Positions 1 to 5,298 of a DNA stretch of 5,417 nucleotides are shown here, in pieces. Position 1 is the first letter of the stretch. The number at the start of each line of letters is the position of its first letter. A program made the translations under genes and the position numbers. The stretch comes from Caldisphaera sp046536515 (lineage in GTDB: Archaea > Thermoproteota > Thermoprotei_A > Sulfolobales > Acidilobaceae), in assembly GCF_046536515.1 (NCBI RefSeq), contig NZ_JAWDMQ010000074.1, positions 1 through 5,417 on the forward strand, given 5' to 3'. The notes below the pieces were generated by a model. The model did no database searches, was not told where the DNA came from, and was given only the letters and a program-made list of their open reading frames with translations.

Positions 1-837
1 ATAACTGATGGGGTTGTAATACTGAAGAGCAAGATAATAAAAAGAAAATTGATTAGGCTTATGGAAATAAGAAAGATGAGGGGGAATGAGATAAGCGTAG
101 GAGAAGTACCATTTATAATAGGTTCTCCTGATATAATATCTTTTAGAGTTCCTCCAAATATGAATGCTATACCTTCTGGTATAAGCCCCACGAAGGAGTA
201 TGTTGAATTAAAGATTGGTACAAATAAGATTCCTTTTGCCCCAGGGACTCAAAATATGTTTATAGCAAATCCAAGTATAGACCCTTTACCGTTTATATCA
301 ACATTTATAATACCGACATTATTGGTAAAGGGGTATAAGATTGTTTATAGAAGTTATTTTCATGGTGAAAAAACTATAAGGGATAGAATAGGCAAGTGCC
401 TTGAATATTACCCCAGAAACTATCAACAATTAATTAGCAATTTAAGCATAAGGAATTTAAATCCTTCGTCTAAATCCATAATAGATCTTGAAATGACTGC
501 AGAAAGCATAGAAAGGTATGAAAAGCCTGATATAGTAATTGTTGAAGGTCTTGGAACTTATATGGATTTGGTTTCTGATATGGAAACTTATAAGGAAGAG
601 CATTATAATAATTTGATCAGAAGGGCCACTAATAGTATAACAGGTTTTTACTTTATACATGAGCTTGAAGAAAATATGATGAAAATACCTTTAATAAATG
701 TTTATGATAGCATCTTTTATTTAAATATTAAAGACAAAAACTTAGTTCTAAAATCAATAAGGAATCATTTAAAAGTTGTTCCCCTAGATCCTATAGAAAT
801 AGATGCAAGAAATGTTGAATCATGTTTTATGGTATGA
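1..837 (+). CDS. KaiC/GvpD-like RecA-fold protein, C-terminal part (5' end outside window)
   Basis: The frame is open from base 1 to the TGA at 835-837, giving 278 visible residues. A TTG at 49 and an ATG at 61 lie inside a continuous domain, so neither is the real start. The first ~50 residues (TDGVVIL..., LMEIRKMRGNE, then PFIIG...ISFRVPP) resemble the last strands of a KaiC/RadA-type ATPase domain. A second unit follows. FIANPS...LPFISTFI sits where a P-loop would be but lacks the GKT/GKS of a Walker A motif. KGYKIVYRSYFHGE resembles the next strand, and PDIVIVEGLG resembles a Walker B-like strand. This suggests a two-domain KaiC or GvpD-like protein with a catalytically dead second domain. 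Such archaeal proteins are mostly uncharacterised, with signalling or regulatory roles proposed. The family call is from pattern only; any active N-terminal domain is not visible. It converges on argF, overlapping it by 11 bases. Confidence 0.6.
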   Translation: MTDGVVILKSKIIKRKLIRLMEIRKMRGNEISVGEVPFIIGSPDIISFRVPPNMNAIPSGISPTKEYVELKIGTNKIPFAPGTQNMFIANPSIDPLPFISTFIIPTLLVKGYKIVYRSYFHGEKTIRDRIGKCLEYYPRNYQQLISNLSIRNLNPSSKSIIDLEMTAESIERYEKPDIVIVEGLGTYMDLVSDMETYKEEHYNNLIRRATNSITGFYFIHELEENMMKIPLINVYDSIFYLNIKDKNLVLKSIRNHLKVVPLDPIEIDARNVESCFMV

Positions 838-1771
838 GAGAAGTTAAGATAGCCTTTTCACTGTGTAGCCTATTTTCAGCTTCATCCCAAACTACTGACC
901 AAGGACCTTCTATGACATCATCTGTAACTTCTTCTCCTCTATGTGCAGGGAGGCAATGTAAAAATATGGCATTATTATTAGCTTTTTCCATAAGCTTTAC
1001 GTTAACTTGATAAGGCTTTAATAATTTTTTCTTTGCTTCCGCTATATCCTCCTGTCCCATGCTAACAAAGACATCTGTATAAATAATGTCTGCCTTATCT
1101 GCAGCCTCTAAGGGATCTTCGGTAATAACTATATTGGAACCGTTAATTTCGGCAAAGCCTTTAGCAGCTTTAAATATTTCATCGTTTGGTTTTAAATCTT
1201 TTGGAGAACCAAGATAAAAATCAATACCTAATTGGGAAGCAGCTATCATTAGGCTATGAACCATATTGTCGCTTCCATCACCTATAAAAGCAAGCTTTAA
1301 TCCCTTAAACCTACCTTTCTTTTCATATATGGTCATATAATCAGCTATAACCTGCATTGGGTGAGATAGATCGCTCAAAGCATTTATTACTGGGATATCT
1401 GCATATTTTGCTAGTTCAATCAAATCATTGTGGTTTTTTACTCTAGCCGTAATGCCGTTAACGAATCTTGAAAGAACTCTAGCAGTATCTTTTATGGGCT
1501 CGCCTCTTCCTAGCTGTAGCTCATTCCATCCTAATGTTATTGGTTGTGCTCCCAATTGATAAGCGGCTACTTCCAAGCTAACTCTAGTCCTTGTAGAAGG
1601 TTTTTCAAATATCATTGCAATGCTTTTACCATTTAATGTGTTTAAAATTCTTTCTCCGGCATGATATCTACGTTTTAGATCTAATCCTAAATCAATTAAA
1701 TACTTAACTTGCTCCGACGTAAAATCTTTGAGGCATAGCATATCTTTTCCTTTAAGCTCCTTTATTGACAT
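827..1771 (-). CDS. argF: Ornithine carbamoyltransferase
   Basis: A cytosolic enzyme that makes citrulline from ornithine and carbamoyl phosphate in arginine synthesis. The 314-residue length from the chosen start is normal for the family. Visible motifs are STRTR at 59-63 (carbamoyl-phosphate binding), HPMQ at 137-140, GDGSDNM at 164-170 in the ornithine domain, SMG at 237-239 (the ornithine loop that separates OTC from aspartate carbamoyltransferase), and HCLPAHRGEEV at 272-282 with the catalytic Cys273. The frame extends upstream to a TTG at 1801, but that lies next to the TATA element and before any likely transcription start. The ATG at 1769-1771 has GGTGA five bases upstream and gives the usual N-terminus (LKGKDML); the ATG at 1783 is less likely. 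Stop TAA is at 827-829. The gene is divergent from the tsaC operon and convergent with the KaiC-like gene. All key residues are present, so it should be active. Confidence 0.96.
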   Translation of the reverse strand: MSIKELKGKDMLCLKDFTSEQVKYLIDLGLDLKRRYHAGERILNTLNGKSIAMIFEKPSTRTRVSLEVAAYQLGAQPITLGWNELQLGRGEPIKDTARVLSRFVNGITARVKNHNDLIELAKYADIPVINALSDLSHPMQVIADYMTIYEKKGRFKGLKLAFIGDGSDNMVHSLMIAASQLGIDFYLGSPKDLKPNDEIFKAAKGFAEINGSNIVITEDPLEAADKADIIYTDVFVSMGQEDIAEAKKKLLKPYQVNVKLMEKANNNAIFLHCLPAHRGEEVTDDVIEGPWSVVWDEAENRLHSEKAILTSLIP

Positions 1772-1776
1772 TATAG

Positions 1777-1781
1777 TCACC
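1777..1781 (-). promoter_or_regulatory. Ribosome binding site deciding the argF start
   Basis: On the minus strand this reads GGTGA, complementary to the archaeal 16S rRNA 3' end, five bases before the ATG at 1769-1771. It supports that start over the upstream ATG at 1783, which overlaps the site, and over the TTG at 1801. Confidence 0.7.
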
Positions 1782-1806
1782 ATAAAAAAATTAATGACCA
1801 AAAAGG

Positions 1807-1815
1807 TATAAAAAG
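1807..1815. promoter_or_regulatory. Shared TATA box of divergent argF and tsaC operon
   Basis: The plus strand reads TATAAAAAG, and the minus strand CTTTTTATA, both good archaeal TATA boxes. With a start about 25 bases from the box centre, plus transcription would begin near 1836, just before the tsaC start at 1841 or 1847. Minus transcription would begin near 1786, leaving an argF leader of about 15 bases. The purine-rich AAAAAGG just before the box on the plus strand looks like a BRE, so plus may be the stronger direction. With only ~69 bases between the starts, one TBP site serving both directions is the simplest reading, though two weak overlapping sites are possible. Confidence 0.6.
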
Positions 1816-1840
1816 ATTAGCCTTAAGAAAAAATAGGGAA

Positions 1841-2485
1841 ATGGAAATGAAAATAATTAAAGTAGATATCGATTGCCCAAATAAAGAAGTTATAAAAGAG
1901 GTTGCTGAAGTTATAAAAAATGGAGGAGTAGTTGTTATACCAACAGATACTGTTTATGGTTTAACCGCAGACCCATTTAATGAAAAAGCTATGAGAAGGG
2001 TATATGAGATAAAAGGAAGGGAAGAAGGTAAGCCCTTACCTATACTTTTAGGGGAAAGTCACGACGCATTTTCATTAGTTAAACCAAGCGAAATGTTTTG
2101 GAAGCTGGCCAAAGCATTTTGGCCAGGAAGCCTAACTATAGTAGAAAACCTATCAGATAATGCTCCTTCACATCTATCCGTTTGGGGAAGCATTGGGGTA
2201 AGGCTACCAAACTGCTATTTCTGTAGATCTATAGCAAGAGAAGTAGGAGGGGCTATTATTGGGACCAGCGCTAACATATCTCATATGAAATCACCGGTAA
2301 ATGTTGAAGAAGCTTATAAAATGCTAAAAGATAAGGTAGACCTTTACATAGACGGAGGGCAAGCCAGGATAGGTATATCAAGCACTGTTGTGAGCATTAT
2401 AAATGGTAATCTAAAAATCTTAAGGGAAGGGGCAATTAAAGAAGAAGAGATAAAAAAGATTCTGTTTAGTAAGGTGGAAAAATGA
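1841..2485 (+). CDS. Threonylcarbamoyl-AMP synthase (TsaC/Sua5/YrdC family)
   Basis: This enzyme forms threonylcarbamoyl-AMP from threonine, bicarbonate and ATP, the first step of the t6A37 modification of ANN-decoding tRNAs; the KEOPS complex (Kae1) then transfers the group. The protein has 214 residues and is a YrdC domain almost throughout. Visible are PTDTVYGL at 34-41, KGREEGKPL at 58-66 (basic KxR nucleotide site), WPGSLTIV at 94-101, IGVRLP at 118-123, GTSANIS at 141-147, and DGG...SSTVV at 171-184. It lacks the extra C-terminal domain of long Sua5 proteins, so it is the short TsaC-like form. A YciO-type paralogue of unclear function cannot be excluded. ATG 1841 is adopted, but ATG 1847 (MKIIKVD) is equally possible, with GGGA seven bases upstream. 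It is the first gene of a three-gene operon, and its stop overlaps the next start as ATGA. Confidence 0.88.
   Translation: MEMKIIKVDIDCPNKEVIKEVAEVIKNGGVVVIPTDTVYGLTADPFNEKAMRRVYEIKGREEGKPLPILLGESHDAFSLVKPSEMFWKLAKAFWPGSLTIVENLSDNAPSHLSVWGSIGVRLPNCYFCRSIAREVGGAIIGTSANISHMKSPVNVEEAYKMLKDKVDLYIDGGQARIGISSTVVSIINGNLKILREGAIKEEEIKKILFSKVEK
2471..2477 (+). promoter_or_regulatory. Ribosome binding site inside the tsaC end
   Basis: AAGGTGG lies four bases before the ATG at 2482, inside the last codons of tsaC. It supports the overlapping start of the PUA gene and translational coupling between the two. Confidence 0.6.
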
Positions 2486-2958
2486 AAATAGTTGAGCCTG
2501 ACGAATCTCAATTAGAAACTATTAAAACGATATTATCATACCAGTTTGATTATAAAGTTGCTGAAGCCTTTATCAAAAAGCCCCTAAAGGTTTCCATAAG
2601 GTTGGGTAAGATTAGATATATTTATTTAGGGGAAAAAAGAATAATGACTCTAAGACCTACTGATTTTGGTTTCACTTTAGATATAGAATCAGGAAAAATC
2701 ATATTGGAAAATTCAGAATATCCTAAATATAGGGTGGTTGTGAAAGAAGGGGTAAACTATTTGGGGGATGTTATGGGAATAGATGTAATAGATGCAGACC
2801 CAACAATAAAACCTGGGGATGAGGTTGTGATAATAAATAATAAGGGGGAAATATTAGGTATAGGAAAGGGTAGGGTGCCTGGGTTTATAATGAAATCAAT
2901 AGGGAAAGGAGAAGCTGTAAGAATAAGAAAGGTGTTGAAAGATGAGCAGAAAGGTTGA
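2482..2958 (+). CDS. Small archaeal PUA-domain protein
   Basis: A 158-residue protein with a C-terminal PUA RNA-binding domain at about residues 82-152. It starts with RVVVKEGVNYLGDVMGIDVIDADPTI, then has PGDEVVIIN, the strand GEILGIGKG and the closing AVRIRKVL, all typical of the fold. The first ~80 residues resemble the pre-PUA segment found before PUA domains in archaeal tRNA-guanine transglycosylase and related proteins. No catalytic domain is attached, so it probably binds structured RNA (tRNA or rRNA) or acts as a partner of another enzyme; the substrate is unknown. The start overlaps the tsaC stop as ATGA, and AGGTGG lies four bases upstream, indicating translational coupling. The tail overlaps the next gene by 17 bases. 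Its position after a t6A enzyme fits an RNA-related role, but that is inference. Confidence 0.8.
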   Translation: MKIVEPDESQLETIKTILSYQFDYKVAEAFIKKPLKVSIRLGKIRYIYLGEKRIMTLRPTDFGFTLDIESGKIILENSEYPKYRVVVKEGVNYLGDVMGIDVIDADPTIKPGDEVVIINNKGEILGIGKGRVPGFIMKSIGKGEAVRIRKVLKDEQKG

Positions 2959-3673
2959 GATAATTTTAAATGTAAAAGAAGAAGTTTTTAGAGATAATGT
3001 AATAATAACAGGATTTCCTGGATTTGGAAGGGTTGGATATACCGTACCAAAATACCTTTCGGTTGCTTTACAAATGAAGAAAGTAGGATATATTATGACT
3101 GAAAGAATGCCATCAGTTATTTTAGTTGAAGATGATGGGATAGGATTGCCTTTCGAAATATATCAAAACAATAATATAACAGTCCTAATGAACAGGGCCG
3201 TTCCAGAAATAATAGATCAAAATGTGTTTAGTGAAAAGATTTCAAGCTGGATCAAACAAATGGGATTTAAATATGCTGTATTGGTTGGAGGGCTTAGCAG
3301 GGAGTTTATGAACGAAAACGAAGTTTATGGGTATAGATGGATTAGCAATACATCTTACAACGAACCTTCACTAGAAGCACCTAAGATGGAAAAAGGTTTA
3401 GGAGTTGTAGGCCCTCTTGCATTGCTTTATATTTATTTGGAAAAATTAAAAATACCAACAATTATGGTTTTACCATATTCAATAGTTGAAGGTGTAGATT
3501 ATGATGCAGCTTTTGTTGGGGTAAAAGCAATATTAAAGAGCCTATTAAAAATGGAAGCGGCAGTTCCAGAACTAGAACAGCTGGCAGTTAAACAAAGAGA
3601 AGAAATTGATAAGATAGTGAAAATGCTTCAATCAGAGACTCAAAAAGAAGGGCCTTCAAATATATACATGTGA
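2942..3673 (+). CDS. PAC2-family proteasome assembly chaperone/activator homologue
   Basis: A 243-residue protein of the PAC2 family (archaeal PbaA/PbaB, eukaryotic PAC2). Visible are the N-terminal GFPGFGRVG at 24-32, the core strand YAVLVGGLSRE near 111-121, a GVVGPLALLY helix, and a charged, probably coiled-coil helix at about 205-232 (ELEQLAVKQREEIDKIVKML). The protein ends in Ile-Tyr-Met, which fits the hydrophobic-Tyr-any (HbYX) motif used by proteasome activators and chaperones to dock in the alpha-ring pockets of the 20S core. Pyrococcus PbaB is reported to act on the 20S proteasome this way, so a cytosolic assembly or gate-opening role is likely. The start at 2942 has GGTG seven bases upstream inside the PUA gene and overlaps that gene by 17 bases. 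It is the last gene of the operon, and a long hairpin follows six bases after its stop. Confidence 0.85.
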   Translation: MSRKVEIILNVKEEVFRDNVIITGFPGFGRVGYTVPKYLSVALQMKKVGYIMTERMPSVILVEDDGIGLPFEIYQNNNITVLMNRAVPEIIDQNVFSEKISSWIKQMGFKYAVLVGGLSREFMNENEVYGYRWISNTSYNEPSLEAPKMEKGLGVVGPLALLYIYLEKLKIPTIMVLPYSIVEGVDYDAAFVGVKAILKSLLKMEAAVPELEQLAVKQREEIDKIVKMLQSETQKEGPSNIYM

Positions 3674-3678
3674 GTTTC

Positions 3679-3724
3679 ATTGATTTTTAATTGTTAACCC
3701 CCCGGTTAACAATTAAAAATCAAT
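3679..3724. terminator. Perfect 21-bp inverted repeat, probable bidirectional terminator
   Basis: The arms 3679-3699 and 3704-3724 are exact reverse complements separated by a CCCC loop. The inner stem includes GTTAAC, and each arm carries a five-base T run when read out of its own gene (3684-3688 on plus, 3715-3719 on minus). It sits between the stop of the PAC2-family gene at 3671-3673 and the convergent encapsulin gene, whose stop codon at 3720-3722 lies inside the right arm. T runs can stop archaeal RNA polymerase without a hairpin, so the structure may also stabilise 3' ends. A protein-binding palindrome is an alternative. Confidence 0.7.
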
Positions 3725-4775
3725 CTTGCCTGCTTATTAATGCTATAGATTCTGGGTTTTTCACTCTAATAGCTAAACTTTCCCAAATTTCAAATACATG
3801 AGAAGAGCTTTGTAAACCTATATAATCAATTTTGCTACTTGCTCCAAATACTATATCTGCTATTGCTTGGTTTGAAGAAAAAAGTAAAGCATCTCCATAT
3901 TTTGCACCTTCAGAAACAACTATTTTATCTACTACTCTGCTAACCCTTGTTAGCTCATCAATACCTGAAGGATCTACAATAGATGATAAGTATGCTTTGT
4001 CAGAAGGTGAAATTATTAAACTTAGCTGGGATTTTGAAGAAATGTTATTAATGGCCTTTGATATTAGAGATGTAAAGTAACCAGGAGAAGACCAGCTACC
4101 TTGAATTTTGACCTTAGACTGAGATGAGATCGTATTAAATATTAAAGCATCTTCTTGCTGTGCTAATAATGTAGAAGCCCAAGTGACTGAAGAAATAACG
4201 GGCTTAGACAGCATTCTCCTAAAGTAATCAAGAATATCTTGTTCTATGCTGAAATACGTGCTAATTTTTTGCAAAGGAATTATATCAACGGAAGATTTAA
4301 TTATATTTCCCTCCAAAAATCTTTCTGAAGGAACGGCTAGTGTACCATCGCCAAGCATTAATGTAGCCATAAAAGATCTAAATTTCGCTGTTTTTAATAA
4401 AGTTTCATTTATTACAGATTTGATTTCATTTACTTCAACATCATTAAGCGGGCCTAATGGATCTAAGGCTTTATCGTTTGAATTTTTTGCTGGGCTTTCT
4501 AAAAGGGATGAAACTTCTTTAGTCCCTTTTTCAAGTTCAACAACTTGTCTAGGATCAAGCCTTTTAAGTAATTCAAGGAATTCACCGAAATGAGTTTTTT
4601 CTTCATTAGCAATATCAACTAAAACCTTCTTAACAGATTCATCGCTGGTTTGGCTAGCAAGTTGCATATATAAATTTATAGCATCAAGCTCAGCTATAGC
4701 AGCTAATCTAACAACTTCTGAAACTCTATCACCTTCTACCTTAACAAAAGGATCAAGCGGATTTTTTGACAACAA
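3720..4775 (-). CDS. Ferritin-like domain fused to encapsulin shell protein
   Basis: A 351-residue fusion. Residues 1-~80 are an encapsulated-ferritin-like helical pair: Glu29 on helix 1 and Glu59 plus His62 (EKTH) on helix 2, the same 30- and 3-residue spacing as the diiron ligands of encapsulated ferritin, with Tyr36 nearby. Residues ~80-105 (KEVSSLLESPAKNSNDK) form a polar linker. Residues ~105-351 are an HK97-fold family 1 encapsulin, with the entry PLGPLND, the QQEDALIFNT region near 205-215 and the typical end ESLAIRVKNPESIAL. The N-terminus (MLSKNP) and overall length match the Pyrococcus furiosus ferritin-encapsulin fusion. Iron would be oxidised and stored inside a self-assembled cage, protecting against Fenton chemistry. 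The start is TTG at 4773-4775 with GGTG seven bases upstream; a TTG at 4772 is the only close alternative. Standing alone, it has no separate cargo gene beside it. Confidence 0.93.
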   Translation of the reverse strand: MLSKNPLDPFVKVEGDRVSEVVRLAAIAELDAINLYMQLASQTSDESVKKVLVDIANEEKTHFGEFLELLKRLDPRQVVELEKGTKEVSSLLESPAKNSNDKALDPLGPLNDVEVNEIKSVINETLLKTAKFRSFMATLMLGDGTLAVPSERFLEGNIIKSSVDIIPLQKISTYFSIEQDILDYFRRMLSKPVISSVTWASTLLAQQEDALIFNTISSQSKVKIQGSWSSPGYFTSLISKAINNISSKSQLSLIISPSDKAYLSSIVDPSGIDELTRVSRVVDKIVVSEGAKYGDALLFSSNQAIADIVFGASSKIDYIGLQSSSHVFEIWESLAIRVKNPESIALISRQD

Positions 4776-4782
4776 ATTTTGA

Positions 4783-4786
4783 CACC
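4783..4786 (-). promoter_or_regulatory. Ribosome binding site of the ferritin-encapsulin gene
   Basis: The minus strand reads GGTG, seven bases before the TTG at 4773-4775. It decides that TTG as the start in a frame that offers no nearby ATG or GTG. Confidence 0.6.
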
Positions 4787-4799
4787 AAATTTAATTACT

Positions 4800-4822
4800 G
4801 TTATAATAAGTTAAAATATTTT
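4800..4822 (-). promoter_or_regulatory. Candidate TATA region for the ferritin-encapsulin gene
   Basis: Two AT-rich boxes read on the minus strand: CTTATTATAA (centre near 4805) and AAAATATTTTAA (centre near 4818). A start about 25 bases downstream falls near 4780 for the first and near 4793 for the second. Only the second would include the GGTG ribosome site in the transcript. Choosing between them from sequence is not safe in such AT-rich DNA. Confidence 0.4.
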
Positions 4823-4884
4823 TAGTTTTAATTTAGATTAAGTCAAGATTTTATATTAAAAAACAATATACTAGAACTTAATAA

Positions 4885-4896
4885 CGTTTAAAATAA
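4885..4896 (+). promoter_or_regulatory. Candidate TATA box for the interrupted gene at 4915
   Basis: The plus strand has CGTTTAAAATAA, with TTTAAAATA resembling an archaeal TATA box about 25 bases before the ATG at 4915. That spacing would suit a leaderless transcript. The region is very AT-rich, so chance matches are common. Confidence 0.35.
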
Positions 4897-4914
4897 TAGT
4901 TAATAGGGAAAGAA

Positions 4915-5016
4915 ATGAGTCAGTTTAATATAATGGGGAAGACAAAGCTTAATTTAGACGATCCATTCTTTAATGACATATGTGATAAAGCGAACGACAA
5001 ACCTCGCCTCTTCTAG
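4915..5016 (+). CDS. Short ORF running into the element; possible 5' fragment of interrupted gapN
   Basis: ATG at 4915 opens 33 codons (MSQFNIMGKTKLNLDDPF...) ending at a TAG (5014-5016) inside the left-end hairpin of the element. Only about 28 codons, up to 4998, precede the element. A plausible TATA box sits about 25 bases upstream, and the ORF is divergent from the encapsulin gene. The amino acids look like a real acidic N-terminus rather than random AT-rich DNA, but I recognise no family. It is in the same reading frame as the aldehyde dehydrogenase tail beyond the element. It may therefore be the N-terminus of the same gapN with the middle lost, or the start of an unrelated gene. The call that it is coding is weak. 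Confidence 0.35.
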   Translation: MSQFNIMGKTKLNLDDPFFNDICDKANDKPRLF

Positions 5017-5025
5017 GGGGCGAGG
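5002..5025 (+). repeat. Left-end subterminal hairpin of the element
   Basis: A 7-bp perfect stem, CCTCGCC (5002-5008) with GGCGAGG (5019-5025), and a ten-base loop. IS200/IS605 elements carry such a subterminal hairpin as the single-stranded binding site of the TnpA transposase. A run of seven T follows at 5031-5037, which could stop transcription entering from the left. Confidence 0.65.
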
Positions 5026-5066
5026 TAAAGTTTTTTTAAAATTTAAAAACTTATTAAAAATTGAGA

Positions 5067-5121
5067 TAGTTGCTAAAGGGGTATGCGTCACTGAAATATG
5101 AGTATGCATCTACCCCAACTA
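5067..5121 (+). repeat. Imperfect hairpin in the left half of the element
   Basis: GGGGTA (5078-5083) pairs with TACCCC (5111-5116). The stem can be extended inward by TGC/GCA (5084-5086 with 5106-5108, past a two-base bulge) and outward by TAGTT/AACTA (5067-5071 with 5117-5121, past a six-base bulge). GTATGC occurs twice, at 5081-5086 and 5102-5107. Its role is unknown; it could be part of the element's RNA or a remnant of lost coding sequence. Confidence 0.5.
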
Positions 5122-5141
5122 ACAAGTGTAATAAAATAGAA

Positions 5142-5292
5142 CTCCAAGCCGATCAACTCTTAAAACATGAGGAGCGGGAGCCGATTTCTCCCGCAATATC
5201 GGCTTGGAGGATAATAGAGTAGCACCCATAAAAGGGGTGTAACCCTTAAGACCTCAGGGAATTCCCACCCTTCAGGGCGGGGAGGAGGTCAG
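5142..5292 (+). ncRNA. Putative stand-alone omega RNA (reRNA) of a TnpB-type system
   Basis: A chain of strong stems. CTCCAAGCCGAT (5142-5153) pairs perfectly with ATCGGCTTGGAG (5198-5209) and encloses GCGGGAG (5174-5180) with CTCCCGC (5188-5194). CACCC (5223-5227) pairs with GGGTG (5235-5239). GACCTC (5250-5255) pairs with GAGGTC (5285-5290) around the CCCACCC/GGGCGGG hairpin. Omega RNAs end exactly at the right end of IS200/IS605 elements, and the flanking DNA supplies the guide, as this layout would predict. Normally the scaffold overlaps the tnpB 3' end; here no tnpB is present, so it would work only with TnpB made elsewhere. The 5' end is unknown and may reach back to 5067 or earlier. 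Transcription is not shown by the sequence. Confidence 0.5.
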
Positions 5293-5298
5293 TCGTCA

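Noticed and set aside
822..1010. Plus-strand open frame opposite argF, and the minus-strand frame at 457-660
   Set aside because: Both are shadows of recognised genes, with no motifs of their own.
1772..1801. Ten-residue N-terminal extension of argF from TTG 1801 or ATG 1783
   Set aside because: The TTG start would precede the expected transcript start, and the ATG at 1769-1771 has the well-placed GGTGA and the family's usual N-terminus.
3832..4593. Plus-strand open frames opposite the encapsulin gene (3832-4080 and 4246-4593)
   Set aside because: They lie antisense to a strongly recognised gene, have low-complexity hydrophobic/Ser-rich translations, and lack promoters or ribosome sites.
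3720..4775. Encapsulin shell as a prophage major capsid gene
   Set aside because: Encapsulins share the HK97 fold with phage capsids, but the ferritin-like fusion and the absence of portal, terminase or tail genes nearby point to a cellular nanocompartment.
5040..5130. C/D box sRNA in the element's left half
   Set aside because: A CTGA occurs at 5091-5094, but no RTGATGA box C lies at a suitable distance.
5168..5216. Open frame MRSGSRFLPQYRLGG within the element, as a possible TnpB or small-protein remnant
   Set aside because: It is only 15 codons, ends in two stops, shows no TnpB motif (no DED or zinc-finger Cys), and coincides with the perfect stems, so RNA structure explains it better.
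4998..5293. Reading the 5' flank as the GAPN segment directly before the tail, because ...Asn-Asp | Ser-Ser-Lys-His-Gly resembles the ND-x-x-(R/K)-HG of GAPN
   Set aside because: Only Asn-Asp matches; the preceding ~26 residues do not resemble the part of GAPN that comes before this motif, so the match is probably chance.
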